Shown piece by piece: positions 1-6,484 of a stretch of DNA of 7,650 nucleotides. The notes below the pieces were generated by a model. The model was not told the DNA's origin. It did not search any database and was given only the letters and a program-made list of their open reading frames with translations. Position numbers and translations under genes: made by a program. The first letter of the stretch is position 1, and each line of letters opens with the position of its first letter. Source of the stretch: Rhodospirillales bacterium (GTDB taxonomy: Bacteria > Pseudomonadota > Alphaproteobacteria > JAREAF01); NCBI GenBank assembly GCA_029240475.1, contig JAREAF010000128.1, positions 1 through 7,650 of the forward strand, written 5' to 3'.

Positions 1-609
1 GGCCGCGATGACGAAGCCATGCCAAATTGCCGTTTGATATGGCAGCCGCTTCGCAACATGGAAGATGACCCCGATCGTGTAGAGGACGCCGCCGAGCACG
101 ATCAGCCACAAGGTCTGCGCGGGCAAGACGGCCGCCACCGGCTCGAGGACGAGAAGCACGCTCCAGCCCAGCGCCAGATAAAGTGCAACGGACAGGCGCT
201 TGCGGATGCGGCTGTGGAACAGCAATTGGGCGAGCACGCCTGCAAGGGCGAGCATCCACACGCCGGCGTAGGCGATGGCAAGCGTGCGGTTGCTGCTGGC
301 TCCGCCCAGGAATGGAGAGTAGGTGCCGGCGATCAGCAGAAAAATGGCTGCGTAGTCGAGGCGCCGCAGCACGGGCCTCCAGGATGAATGCTCGCCTGCC
401 GCATTGTAGGCCGCCGAACAGATCAGCATTGCCAGCAGGCCCACAACATAGAGCCCGATCGGCAGTTCCAGCTCGGGGCGCCGGCCTGCCGCAACGGACT
501 GAAGGAGAAAAGCGCAGCCGACAGCCGCAGCCGAGATCGCGGCCAAATGCAGAAGCCGGTCGACCGTCGCTTCACGCGGTGTGGTCGTGGGACTGATCGA
601 GCTGGTCAC
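1..609 (-). CDS. Hemolysin III (HlyIII/PAQR-like) family integral membrane protein, C-terminus outside window
   Basis: An open frame of 203 codons runs from a GTG at 609 off the left edge. The family are seven-helix membrane proteins related to eukaryotic PAQR receptors; their bacterial function is poorly defined. Visible family marks are a first helix at about residues 17-38, the TM2 block ICSAAYN (63-69), the block RRLDYAAIFLLIAGTYSPF (82-100), GW at 148-149, GGVLYTIG (173-180) and the start of the TM7 WHGFV block (196-200). The family norm is a His after the TM2 Tyr and DH in TM3; here these are Asn69 and Asp85-Tyr86, so part of the presumed metal site differs. About 10-20 residues should be missing beyond position 1. 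The start is uncertain: a good GGAGGA (630-635) precedes an ATG at 620 that is out of frame and stops after four codons, its TGA overlapping the GTG. The upstream in-frame GTG near 682 lacks support. Family call is secure; activity is not. Confidence 0.88.
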   Translation of the reverse strand, partial: MTSSISPTTTPREATVDRLLHLAAISAAAVGCAFLLQSVAAGRRPELELPIGLYVVGLLAMLICSAAYNAAGEHSSWRPVLRRLDYAAIFLLIAGTYSPFLGGASSNRTLAIAYAGVWMLALAGVLAQLLFHSRIRKRLSVALYLALGWSVLLVLEPVAAVLPAQTLWLIVLGGVLYTIGVIFHVAKRLPYQTAIWHGFVIAA

Positions 610-767
610 GACTCGACCATGGGAGACGCTCCTCCGTGCACCAGTGCTGAACGGACTGGTCGCACTCAGGCTCCCGAGAGCCCGCACGCTAGCTGCGCAT
701 CAGCTGCAGGCGCTCTGGCCTCGCACGTCTTGAACTGCAGAGTTGGGAAGAGCACCCTCGATGATCC

Positions 768-781
768 GGCGCAATTGCGCC
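768..781. promoter_or_regulatory. 14-bp perfect palindrome in the GYD gene leader, candidate operator
   Basis: GGCGCAATTGCGCC is its own reverse complement and lies 27 nt before the GYD start codon. Its inner 12 bases match the palindrome at 1826-1839 except for one central base. A ribbon-helix-helix regulator is encoded between the two sites, and such dimers bind short inverted repeats, so an operator role is a reasonable inference. No promoter elements were recognised around it. Confidence 0.4.
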
Positions 782-808
782 AGCCTATCCCACGAGGGAG
801 GGAACCTC

Positions 809-1141
809 ATGCCACTGTATCTGACACGGTTCAGTTACACGCCAGCAACATGGGCGAAGCTCATGAAAACCCCCGAGGATCGGCGAGCGGCCGCCAAGCA
901 GTACATCGAGGCGGTCGGCGGAAAGCTCCATGGGTTCTGGTATGCCTTCGGCGATCACGATGCATTCAATCTGTGGGAGGCGCCCGATAATGTCTCGATG
1001 GCGGCGACATCGATCGCCATCAGCGCCGGCGGAGCGCTCAGCTCATTCGAGACCACAGTCTTGCTGACGGTCGAGGAGACCCTCGAAGCCCTGAAAAAAG
1101 CGTCCACCATCAAGTATCGGCCCCCGGGCGACAAAGGTTAG
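809..1141 (+). CDS. GYD-domain-containing protein
   Basis: This encodes a 110-residue soluble protein of the GYD family, small alpha/beta ferredoxin-like proteins of unknown function that are common in Hyphomicrobiales. The opening beta strand MPLYLTRFSYT, a helix around 12-36, and the family block YAFGDHDAFNLWEAPD (45-60) are all present; the name-giving G-D-Y-D reads G-D-H-D here. A second helix (about 61-73) and strand (78-89) complete the fold, followed by a short charged tail. The ATG at 809 is chosen over the in-frame upstream start at 743 because GAGGGAGG lies about 6 nt before it and the family begins at this point. A palindrome at 768-781 sits in its leader. It is read in the same direction as the regulator at 1329 but 187 nt apart, so co-transcription is uncertain. 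Confidence 0.85.
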   Translation: MPLYLTRFSYTPATWAKLMKTPEDRRAAAKQYIEAVGGKLHGFWYAFGDHDAFNLWEAPDNVSMAATSIAISAGGALSSFETTVLLTVEETLEALKKASTIKYRPPGDKG

Positions 1142-1328
1142 GGACCTCAGCTGGCGCACGCGCCCACTCGGTCCCGCGAGCTGCAACATCCTGGGGGTTC
1201 CCGTCCTCAGCCGGCTTACGGTTCGCAGGTCCGCAGAGCTCTAATGCGAAAAGCGCGCCAGACGCCCCGCGCGCCCCTTGAAAAGAATCTGCGCCGCCCA
1301 ACTTACCATCCCACTGGATGGCTAACGG

Positions 1329-1760
1329 ATGGTGGCAGGCATGGGCAGCAACATACATGAATTGCGCCCCAAGGTGGGTGACTCCGAAAAAGTGACGATC
1401 AATCTTGGCTATGTCGATCTCGGTCATATCGATCTGATGGTGCGCGAGGGGTTCTACTCCAATCGTACCGACTTCATACGAACCGCCATTCGCAATCAGC
1501 TCGAGCGCCATGCGGACGTGGCCAAGAACTCGGTCGCCCGCAAGAACCTCGATCTCGGGCTGCGGCACTACAGCCGCGAAGATCTCGAACGGATCCGGTC
1601 GGCTGGGCGGATGCTGGACATCAACGTACTCGGGCTGGCCAGCATCTCCCGTGATGTCACGCCGGAGCTCGCCCGCGACACGATCGCATCCATCACCGTT
1701 CTCGGGGCGCTGCACGCCAGCCCTGAGGTCAAAGCCGCTTTGGCGGACCGCATGAGATAG
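1329..1760 (+). CDS. CopG/ribbon-helix-helix transcriptional regulator
   Basis: This is a 143-residue (or 139-residue) DNA-binding protein. The ribbon-helix-helix module spans about residues 20-61: strand EKVTINL (20-26), helix A including DLGHIDLMVREGF (30-42), the turn YSNRTD (43-48) and helix B FIRTAIRNQLERH (49-61). The conserved tail, LDINVLGLASI and then a VTPELA...TI segment, is one I associate with the form of this family encoded beside PHB-depolymerase-type esterases, which is exactly the neighbour here (123 nt downstream, same strand). Such proteins act as dimers on inverted repeats and often autoregulate; it probably controls the esterase and perhaps the GYD gene, which is inference. 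Starts at 1329 and 1341 are both possible. GGCAGG just before 1341 is too close to be ideal, and nothing strong precedes 1329. Confidence 0.85.
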   Translation: MVAGMGSNIHELRPKVGDSEKVTINLGYVDLGHIDLMVREGFYSNRTDFIRTAIRNQLERHADVAKNSVARKNLDLGLRHYSREDLERIRSAGRMLDINVLGLASISRDVTPELARDTIASITVLGALHASPEVKAALADRMR

Positions 1761-1825
1761 CGGACCCGCAGCCTAGACGCGCCGCCGCCGAGCCGCTCGG
1801 CATCCGAAATCGGAGGCAGACCAGA

Positions 1826-1839
1826 CGCGCATTTGCGCG
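1826..1839. promoter_or_regulatory. Inverted repeat before the esterase, candidate operator
   Basis: CGCGCA-TT-TGCGCG has perfect 6-bp arms and a 2-nt centre. It lies 43 nt before the esterase ATG at 1883 and just before a GAGGGAG ribosome-site-like stretch (1841-1847). The core matches the 768-781 palindrome. The regulator encoded immediately upstream could bind it. As RNA it could also form a short hairpin next to the ribosome site of the alternative TTG start at 1853. Confidence 0.4.
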
Positions 1840-1882
1840 CGAGGGAGAGCTTTTGCCTCAAAGCACAAGGGAAGACCCAAAC

Positions 1883-3160
1883 ATGATCGATCATTTGAAT
1901 CCCGACCTCTTGAAGGCGACCCGGCTCACGCGGGAGGGCCGGCTGACCGAAGCGATGGCCTTGCTGCAACAGGCTCTGCGAACTCAGCCTCCCGCCGGAG
2001 CTGAGGGAAGGGGGGCCGGGACGCAGTCCAACCCTCCCGGAGCGATGGTCATCGACGGATCATTTGAAAGGATCCTCGATTCCGACGTTCCACCGTCGAG
2101 CAGCAGTGAGGCGGAAAGAACCTCGCGCGGCGACCGGCAGCCGAAGGCGCCGCTGCATGCGCGGTTCCGGATGCCGTTGCGCGATGTGCTCGGTTCGCTT
2201 GGGCGGACTCTCCCCGGCATGGGCTCGCACGGGCTGACCGCTCCGTCCATCCCAACAGCCGAGATTGTGCCGCCCGGCGGCCGGTTCATCGAGGGTTCGC
2301 ACAGCAACGGTGCGGGAACACGCGCATTCAAGCTCTATCTGCCCAGCGGATATGACGGACAGGCGCTTCCCCTGATCGTCATGCTGCATGGCTGCACACA
2401 GTCGCCCGATGACTTCGCGGCGGGAACGCGCATGAACCTGCTTGCCGAAGAGCAGACCTGCCTCGTCGTCTATCCGGAGCAATCTTCGGCCGCGAACCCC
2501 TCGAAGTGCTGGAACTGGTTCAACGCCACCGATCAGCAACGCGGTCAAGGCGAGCCCGCGCTGATTGCCGGCATCACTCGCCAGATCATGAGCGAATACG
2601 CCGTCGACGCTCGACGCGTCTATGTCGCCGGTCTCTCGGCCGGGGCGGCGGCCGCCGCCGTGATGGCAGCTACCTATCCCGATCTCTACGCCGCGGCCGG
2701 CGTGCATTCCGGTCTGGCTTGTGGGGCGGCGAGCGACCTGCCATCCGCGTTCATGGTCATGCGGCAAGGAAGTGCTGCCGGCACCGTCTTGTCGGCGCGC
2801 GCCCCCGATTCCGGTCGCCGCGAAATGGTGCCGACGATCGTCTTCCATGGCGATCGGGACTCCACCGTGCATCCGGGGAACGGCGATCAGGTGATCGCCC
2901 GTTCGAGGGTCACGACCGCGCCCCTGACGAAGCGGTCGGAGCCTGGTCGGTCGGCGGGTGGACTTGCCTATACCCGCAGCACGCACACCGATGAGACGGG
3001 GCGAACGATCCTCGAGCAGTGGGTGGTCCACGGCCTTGGCCACGCCTGGTCCGGTGGCAGCCCTGCGGGATCCTACACCGATCCTCGAGGACCGGACGCC
3101 GCGCGGGAGATGATGCGCTTCTTCCTTGCGCATGAGAATCCCGGCTCGGCGGCGCGATAA
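1883..3160 (+). CDS. PHB depolymerase-family esterase (alpha/beta hydrolase)
   Basis: This 425-residue serine hydrolase belongs to the esterase/PHB-depolymerase family (Esterase_phd type), which cleaves polyhydroxybutyrate-like polyesters or other esters such as feruloyl esters; substrate cannot be read from sequence. The hydrolase domain covers about residues 125-420. LHGCTQSPDDFA (168-179) is the oxyanion-hole region, KCWNWF a family block, GLSAG gives the nucleophile Ser252, FHGDRDSTVHPGN supplies the acid Asp326, and VHGLGHAWSGG the catalytic His387, so the triad is complete. An N-terminal LLKATRLTREGRLTEAMALLQ helix pair (about 8-28) and a low-complexity linker precede it. There is no signal peptide, suggesting an intracellular enzyme. 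ATG 1883, with AAGGGAAG about 9 nt ahead, is preferred; TTG 1853 with GAGGGAG is an alternative adding 10 residues. It lies downstream of the RHH regulator gene. Confidence 0.9.
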   Translation: MIDHLNPDLLKATRLTREGRLTEAMALLQQALRTQPPAGAEGRGAGTQSNPPGAMVIDGSFERILDSDVPPSSSSEAERTSRGDRQPKAPLHARFRMPLRDVLGSLGRTLPGMGSHGLTAPSIPTAEIVPPGGRFIEGSHSNGAGTRAFKLYLPSGYDGQALPLIVMLHGCTQSPDDFAAGTRMNLLAEEQTCLVVYPEQSSAANPSKCWNWFNATDQQRGQGEPALIAGITRQIMSEYAVDARRVYVAGLSAGAAAAAVMAATYPDLYAAAGVHSGLACGAASDLPSAFMVMRQGSAAGTVLSARAPDSGRREMVPTIVFHGDRDSTVHPGNGDQVIARSRVTTAPLTKRSEPGRSAGGLAYTRSTHTDETGRTILEQWVVHGLGHAWSGGSPAGSYTDPRGPDAAREMMRFFLAHENPGSAAR

Positions 3161-3162
3161 CG

Positions 3163-3183
3163 CCGCGTCTCGACGGAACGCGG
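3163..3183 (+). terminator. Short inverted repeat after the esterase stop, possible weak terminator
   Basis: CCGCGT (3163-3168) and ACGCGG (3178-3183) are perfect complements around a 9-nt loop, 3 nt after the esterase stop codon. There is no following T-run, so it could equally be a 3'-end stabilising hairpin or chance in GC-rich DNA. Confidence 0.25.
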
Positions 3184-3344
3184 TCTCTACGTGCCTGTTC
3201 TACCCATGGCGCGCCCCGGGAGGGAGTGCTGGCTTCAGGTCAGCGGTGAGTGGTGAGTTCGCAGGAAACTGCGATCCTAAGCTCACGTCTCCCGCGGGCG
3301 CGCTGCCTGCATCGACGGTGCGGTAACATCGAAGGCTGGATCGC

Positions 3345-4436
3345 TCAGCCCTCCTTCTCCCAATCGGCTCCGATCGGCTTGCGTTCGATCGCGGCCGAAT
3401 CCGAGGCAAGCTCGCGCGCTTCCCGGAGATCCTGGCTATCCGCTTCGGATGGCTCGGCCCCGGCGCGCTTCGTCCGGTGCAGGGCCAGTTCGAACAGGAT
3501 CGGAAAATGGTCGGAGCCGATGTGCGGCAGCCGCTCGACCGACACGACGCGGAACTGCGGGTCATGGAAAAGATGATCCAGCGGCCAGCGGAGGAACGGG
3601 AAACGGGCGTCGAAGGTGCTGAACAGGCCCCGCCCGACCCGCGGATCGAGCAGGCCGGTCAGCCGCTGGAATCGACGCGTGGTCCGCGACCAGGCGACGT
3701 CGTTGAGATCGCCCGTGACGATGGCGGGCAGCGGATCCTTCTTGACCTCGGCGGCGACGAGGACGAGCTCCCCGTCGCGGCCGATCGTATCCTCGTACGG
3801 CACGGGCGGCTCGGGATGGACGGCATAGAGGCGGATCTGCTCTCCGCTTCTGAGCCTCACGACGGTGCGCACGGACGGGATGGTGTCGAGAACGAGAAAG
3901 CGGAGCTCCGGCGCCACGAGCGGCAGCCTGGATAGAAGCGCCATCCCATAGGTATTATCGCACGGCCATTCGATACCGTAAGGCATCTCCGCCTTCAGGG
4001 GCCGCAGCGCCTCCACCCACGCCTCGTCCACTTCCATCACGATCGCGATGTCGGGGCGCCGCTCACGGATCAATTCTACCAGCGCCCCGAATCGCCGGTT
4101 CGACATCTTCACATTGGCGGAAAGGATGCGCAGGACGGAGGGGTCCTCCGCACTGCCCTCGTGGCCGAGCGATTGCACAGGATGGAGCGGCGTGAACCGA
4201 ACGCAGTTAGCCGCCTGGACGAGGATGACCGCAAACTGCAGCCCAACGAGCACGAGCTCCGGGGTGCCGCCCGGGCCCACCAGCACCGTGACGAGGATGA
4301 GGATGGCGGCAAGCGCTGCGATCTGCACGCGCGGGAAATCGCAGACCCTCACGATGCCGTGCGGCCACGGGACCCACGGCAGGATTGTGGCGACTACGAG
4401 AAGCGCCGTGAGAGTGGCGATGAGGACGATGGTCAA
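3345..4436 (-). CDS. Membrane-anchored endonuclease/exonuclease/phosphatase family protein
   Basis: This 363-residue protein has two to three N-terminal transmembrane helices (about 2-22, 36-54 and 59-78) followed by an EEP-fold domain (about 101-317). The catalytic landmarks are in the family's order: SANVKM with Asn108, MEVDE with Glu135, GMALLSRLP (164-172), VHPEPP with His207, TGDLND with Asp243 and Asn245, PLDHLF with Asp287, and IGSDHFPI with Asp309-His310. This is the metal-dependent phosphoesterase set, so the domain should be active on a phosphodiester or phosphomonoester, possibly nucleic acid or lipid head group; the substrate is unknown. With this topology the catalytic domain most likely faces the periplasm. 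A polar tail (321-363) follows. TTG 4436 is the first possible start after an in-frame TAA and has no clear Shine-Dalgarno, so the exact start is uncertain. Convergent with the esterase, no sign of an operon partner. Confidence 0.88.
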   Translation of the reverse strand: MTIVLIATLTALLVVATILPWVPWPHGIVRVCDFPRVQIAALAAILILVTVLVGPGGTPELVLVGLQFAVILVQAANCVRFTPLHPVQSLGHEGSAEDPSVLRILSANVKMSNRRFGALVELIRERRPDIAIVMEVDEAWVEALRPLKAEMPYGIEWPCDNTYGMALLSRLPLVAPELRFLVLDTIPSVRTVVRLRSGEQIRLYAVHPEPPVPYEDTIGRDGELVLVAAEVKKDPLPAIVTGDLNDVAWSRTTRRFQRLTGLLDPRVGRGLFSTFDARFPFLRWPLDHLFHDPQFRVVSVERLPHIGSDHFPILFELALHRTKRAGAEPSEADSQDLREARELASDSAAIERKPIGADWEKEG

Positions 4437-4676
4437 GCTTTATGCGGACCGTATCTGGGCGAGCGCTCGTAGCTCCTATAGGCGGGGATCGTACCAGATT
4501 TGAGGAAAAGCAGATTTAACATCGCCACGTTTCGGGGCGAGGGCCCGCACCAGATTTAGCGATAGCTGCCAGTGCTTTGGGAGTGAGGCGCGAGCCCATT
4601 GGGGCCATGGCCGATATGGTCGCCGCGTTATGGCTGCGCCCGCCCGCGAATGTGGCGGAGAAGGACTCTCAGGCCG

Positions 4677-4880
4677 CTAATAGCCTTCGATCAACAGGCG
4701 CTTGCGCATCGCCTTGCGATGGCGGCGCATGGCCTGGGCCTGTTCCCGGACGCGCCGCTCCGACGGTTTCTCGAAAAAGCGCCGGCGCTTCATCTCCCGA
4801 AATGAGCCCTCGCGCTGCATCTTTTTCTTCAGCACGCGCAGGGCTTGATTGATGTCGTTGTCCTTGACGAAAACCTGCAT
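4677..4880 (-). CDS. rpsU: Small ribosomal subunit protein bS21
   Basis: This 67-residue basic protein matches S21 along its length: MQVFVKDNDINQALRVLKKK (1-20) is the diagnostic N-terminus, then REMKRRRFFEKPSERR (28-43) and a basic helix rich in Arg and Lys to the C-terminal IEGY. S21 binds the 30S platform near the 3' end of 16S rRNA and aids initiation. The ATG at 4880 has AAGGG 7 nt upstream and is where the family begins, so the longer in-frame reading from 4940 is rejected. Alphaproteobacterial S21 often carries an extended basic tail; this one stops at the core length and has an unusual sequence (KDNDIN where VRDNNV is commoner), suggesting a second, paralogous copy in this genome. Its ribosome site lies inside the end of the ORF at 4883-5530, whose stop is 2 nt from the S21 ATG. 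Confidence 0.93.
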   Translation of the reverse strand: MQVFVKDNDINQALRVLKKKMQREGSFREMKRRRFFEKPSERRVREQAQAMRRHRKAMRKRLLIEGY

Positions 4881-4882
4881 GA

Positions 4883-5530
4883 TCAACCCTTCTGGCCAGA
4901 AGCCACCGCCTTGGATGCCGGCCCTCGTGTTTGCCCCCAATGCCGGAAGACCCTGCGCGGAGGCTGGCCAATCTGCGCGGCGAGATCCGTCGGCAATTCG
5001 TCCATGACGAGTGGATGATCCTCGGCCAGCAGACGCCGCAAACCCAAGGAAGGCGGGCCTTGCGGCCGGCGGTAGACGCCGCTGACCAGAACGCGATCGG
5101 CCAGCAGTCTGTCAATGAGCGTGCCATCCGCCTGGATGGCGCGTTCGGCATGGGTGAACGCGTTTTCTATCTGAAGCGGGGCCGGAGGCGTCAGCCGCAC
5201 CGGGTGGCATTGCCCGGACACGGCGACAAGCAAGATCCCGCCTGCGCGCTCCTGGAGCTGATCCCCCGGAACGGCGCGCGTTTGCCAATAGACCGGCTCG
5301 CTGAGGCGTTGGGGAGCCGTGCCCGACCGGCTCGTCTGCATCTCGTGGTTGACATAGACGCGGCTGGGCCGGCGCCCGACCAGGCGGTAGAGGACGATTG
5401 GTGCATGAACATCGAGAGAGCGGTTTGCGGGGGGCAGGAACTGGACCATGCCGATGATATGGGGACGAGCATCGGAAATTGCGAATGAAGGAGGCGAAAG
5501 GTGTAATCGGCCACGCTCCAAGCGAGCCAT
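4883..5530 (-). CDS. Hypothetical protein upstream of rpsU
   Basis: I do not recognise this 215-residue protein. It has no signal peptide or membrane helix. The middle shows a beta-rich pattern (HIIGMVQFLPP at 25-35, APIVLYRLVGRRPSRVYVNHE from 45) followed by ILLVAVSG and a helical stretch LIDRLLADRVLVSGVYRRPQG, and a proline/arginine-rich C-terminus. The ATG at 5530 has AGGA only 2-3 nt before it, so the start is doubtful. The stop lies 2 nt before the rpsU ATG, which would allow translational coupling. Base composition does not settle the strand: first and third codon positions are about equally GC-rich, and the opposite strand also has an open frame (4931-5488). I prefer the minus strand because of the hydrophobic patterning and the abutment with rpsU. 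Confidence 0.45.
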   Translation of the reverse strand: MARLERGRLHLSPPSFAISDARPHIIGMVQFLPPANRSLDVHAPIVLYRLVGRRPSRVYVNHEMQTSRSGTAPQRLSEPVYWQTRAVPGDQLQERAGGILLVAVSGQCHPVRLTPPAPLQIENAFTHAERAIQADGTLIDRLLADRVLVSGVYRRPQGPPSLGLRRLLAEDHPLVMDELPTDLAAQIGQPPRRVFRHWGQTRGPASKAVASGQKG

Positions 5531-5774
5531 CTTCCTGAGAATCCCGCAGCGTAACCCGGCCGGTGCTCGGGCGCATTCGAGCGGCGTCTAAAAGCGGCGA
5601 CCGCGGCGAATATGATTGACTTTCGGGCTTCGGAAGCGCCCGATGCACCTGCAGGACGGCCGCCAATTTCGGTCGTCTATGGTCCAGGACCGAGCAGCCG
5701 CATTCGCTGCACAGCACCTGCTCAAGGTGCAGCTCCCTCCACACCATTCAGCTTTCGGCAGAGGGAGAGTGGTC

Positions 5775-5945
5775 ATGCTTGAGCGGGATGAACTTAACTG
5801 CGCGTTGTGCGGACACACGACTTTCACCATGCATCGCGGCCAGCTCCATTGCTGCAAATGCGGTGCCGGCACGACTGACGTCGTGACCACATCGGCAAGC
5901 CTGCATCAGTTGGAAAATGCCTTTGAGCCCAAAGGCGGCAGATGA
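5775..5945 (+). CDS. Small zinc-ribbon protein
   Basis: This 56-residue protein is built round one zinc ribbon: Cys9-x2-Cys12-Gly and Cys26-x2-Cys29-Gly, with a 13-residue beta-hairpin connection containing HTTFTMHRGQLHC. The four cysteines are placed to bind one zinc ion, as in many small nucleic-acid- or protein-binding ribbons; no specific partner can be named. The ATG at 5775 is chosen because GAGGGAGAG (5761-5769) sits at good distance before it; the frame is open upstream to 5616 but the extra region has no recognisable features. It is the first gene of a tight run: 18 nt separate its stop from the next start. Very short, so family assignment rests on the motif alone. Confidence 0.68.
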   Translation: MLERDELNCALCGHTTFTMHRGQLHCCKCGAGTTDVVTTSASLHQLENAFEPKGGR

Positions 5946-5963
5946 TGCTGGAGGTTGAATTCC

Positions 5964-6077
5964 ATGTACAGGGATTGGAAGAACTGGTTCGAGCTCAACT
6001 CGCAAAGTCTGACAGACACGGTTCTGGTCCTTCTTTCCGTCATCTTGCTCGTTCTGCTGATGGGCTGGGCTCTTTAG
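5964..6077 (+). CDS. 37-residue single-helix membrane microprotein
   Basis: The frame codes for a short polar, aromatic N-terminus (MYRDWKNWFELNSQSLTDT) and one hydrophobic helix (about residues 19-37, VLVLLSVILLVLLMGWAL) that runs to the stop. It is too short for ordinary gene finders. Support comes from a GGAGG about 9 nt before the ATG, from its clean placement between two other genes (18 nt before, 12 nt after), and from a composition that fits a membrane microprotein better than chance. The N-terminus probably stays in the cytoplasm. Such proteins often regulate larger membrane partners; no partner is evident here. Confidence 0.62.
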   Translation: MYRDWKNWFELNSQSLTDTVLVLLSVILLVLLMGWAL

Positions 6078-6089
6078 GAGAGCTGGCCA

Positions 6090-6410
6090 ATGGCTGACGA
6101 CGCAATCGATCTGGATGAACATCGCGGAATGATGGCTCAGCGGGCGACGGACATCCGTCGTCGGCGGTCGGGTTATGAGGCCGTCCAAGCAACTCTCCGA
6201 CAGCAGCAGGAGCAATTGGAGGAATTTCTCTTGGCGGCGCCATCGGCGACCTGGCCGGAAGTCGCCGAGAAGGCCGCCTATCTACTCACTCAATTCGCTG
6301 CATCGACCGAGGCGCGGGACCCGCGCCGGCAACAGCTGATCAGCAATGTGTTGGACGATTTTCGGCGGCTGTCCGGAGAGCTTTCGGATCCGGACAATCC
6401 CTCAGATTGA
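6090..6410 (+). CDS. Conserved hypothetical helical protein
   Basis: This 106-residue acidic, soluble protein has no signal peptide. It is nearly all helix: a charged helix from DEHRGMMAQRATDIRRRR (9-26) onward, a glutamine/glutamate-rich coiled-coil-like stretch (about 36-47, RQQQEQLEEFLL), then TWPEVAEKAAYLLTQFAAS (54-72), DPRRQQLISNVLDDFRRLSGE, and a short acidic tail. The TWPE..EKA.YLL and DPRR..LI..VL.DF.RLSGE blocks remind me of unnamed conserved proteins of Hyphomicrobiales, but no function is known to me. AGGAGAG 9 nt before the ATG supports the start. It is the third gene of the 5775-6410 run, so it is probably co-transcribed with the zinc ribbon and the microprotein. Confidence 0.75.
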   Translation: MADDAIDLDEHRGMMAQRATDIRRRRSGYEAVQATLRQQQEQLEEFLLAAPSATWPEVAEKAAYLLTQFAASTEARDPRRQQLISNVLDDFRRLSGELSDPDNPSD

Positions 6411-6484
6411 GAGCGCGCAATCACTCCGATGGCGCGTCGCAGCCCATTTAGATCCCGGCGTTTCGGGAAAGGAAGGAAGCTAAG

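Noticed and set aside
388..990. Plus-strand open frame of 200 codons across the hemolysin III gene and its leader
   Set aside because: It is antisense to the clear HlyIII frame and overlaps the GYD gene; its protein is low-complexity Arg/Ala/His without any motif.
2060..3133. Minus-strand open frame of 357 codons
   Set aside because: It is the antisense shadow of the esterase, which has a complete catalytic triad; the shadow has no domain.
4931..5488. Plus-strand open frame of 185 codons opposite the hypothetical ORF
   Set aside because: It has no good ribosome site and reads like an antisense shadow, though composition alone cannot exclude it.
5612..5782. 56-codon plus ORF overlapping the zinc-ribbon start by 8 nt
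   Set aside because: No Shine-Dalgarno, third positions only about half GC, and a Pro/Ala/Ser-rich product without motif.
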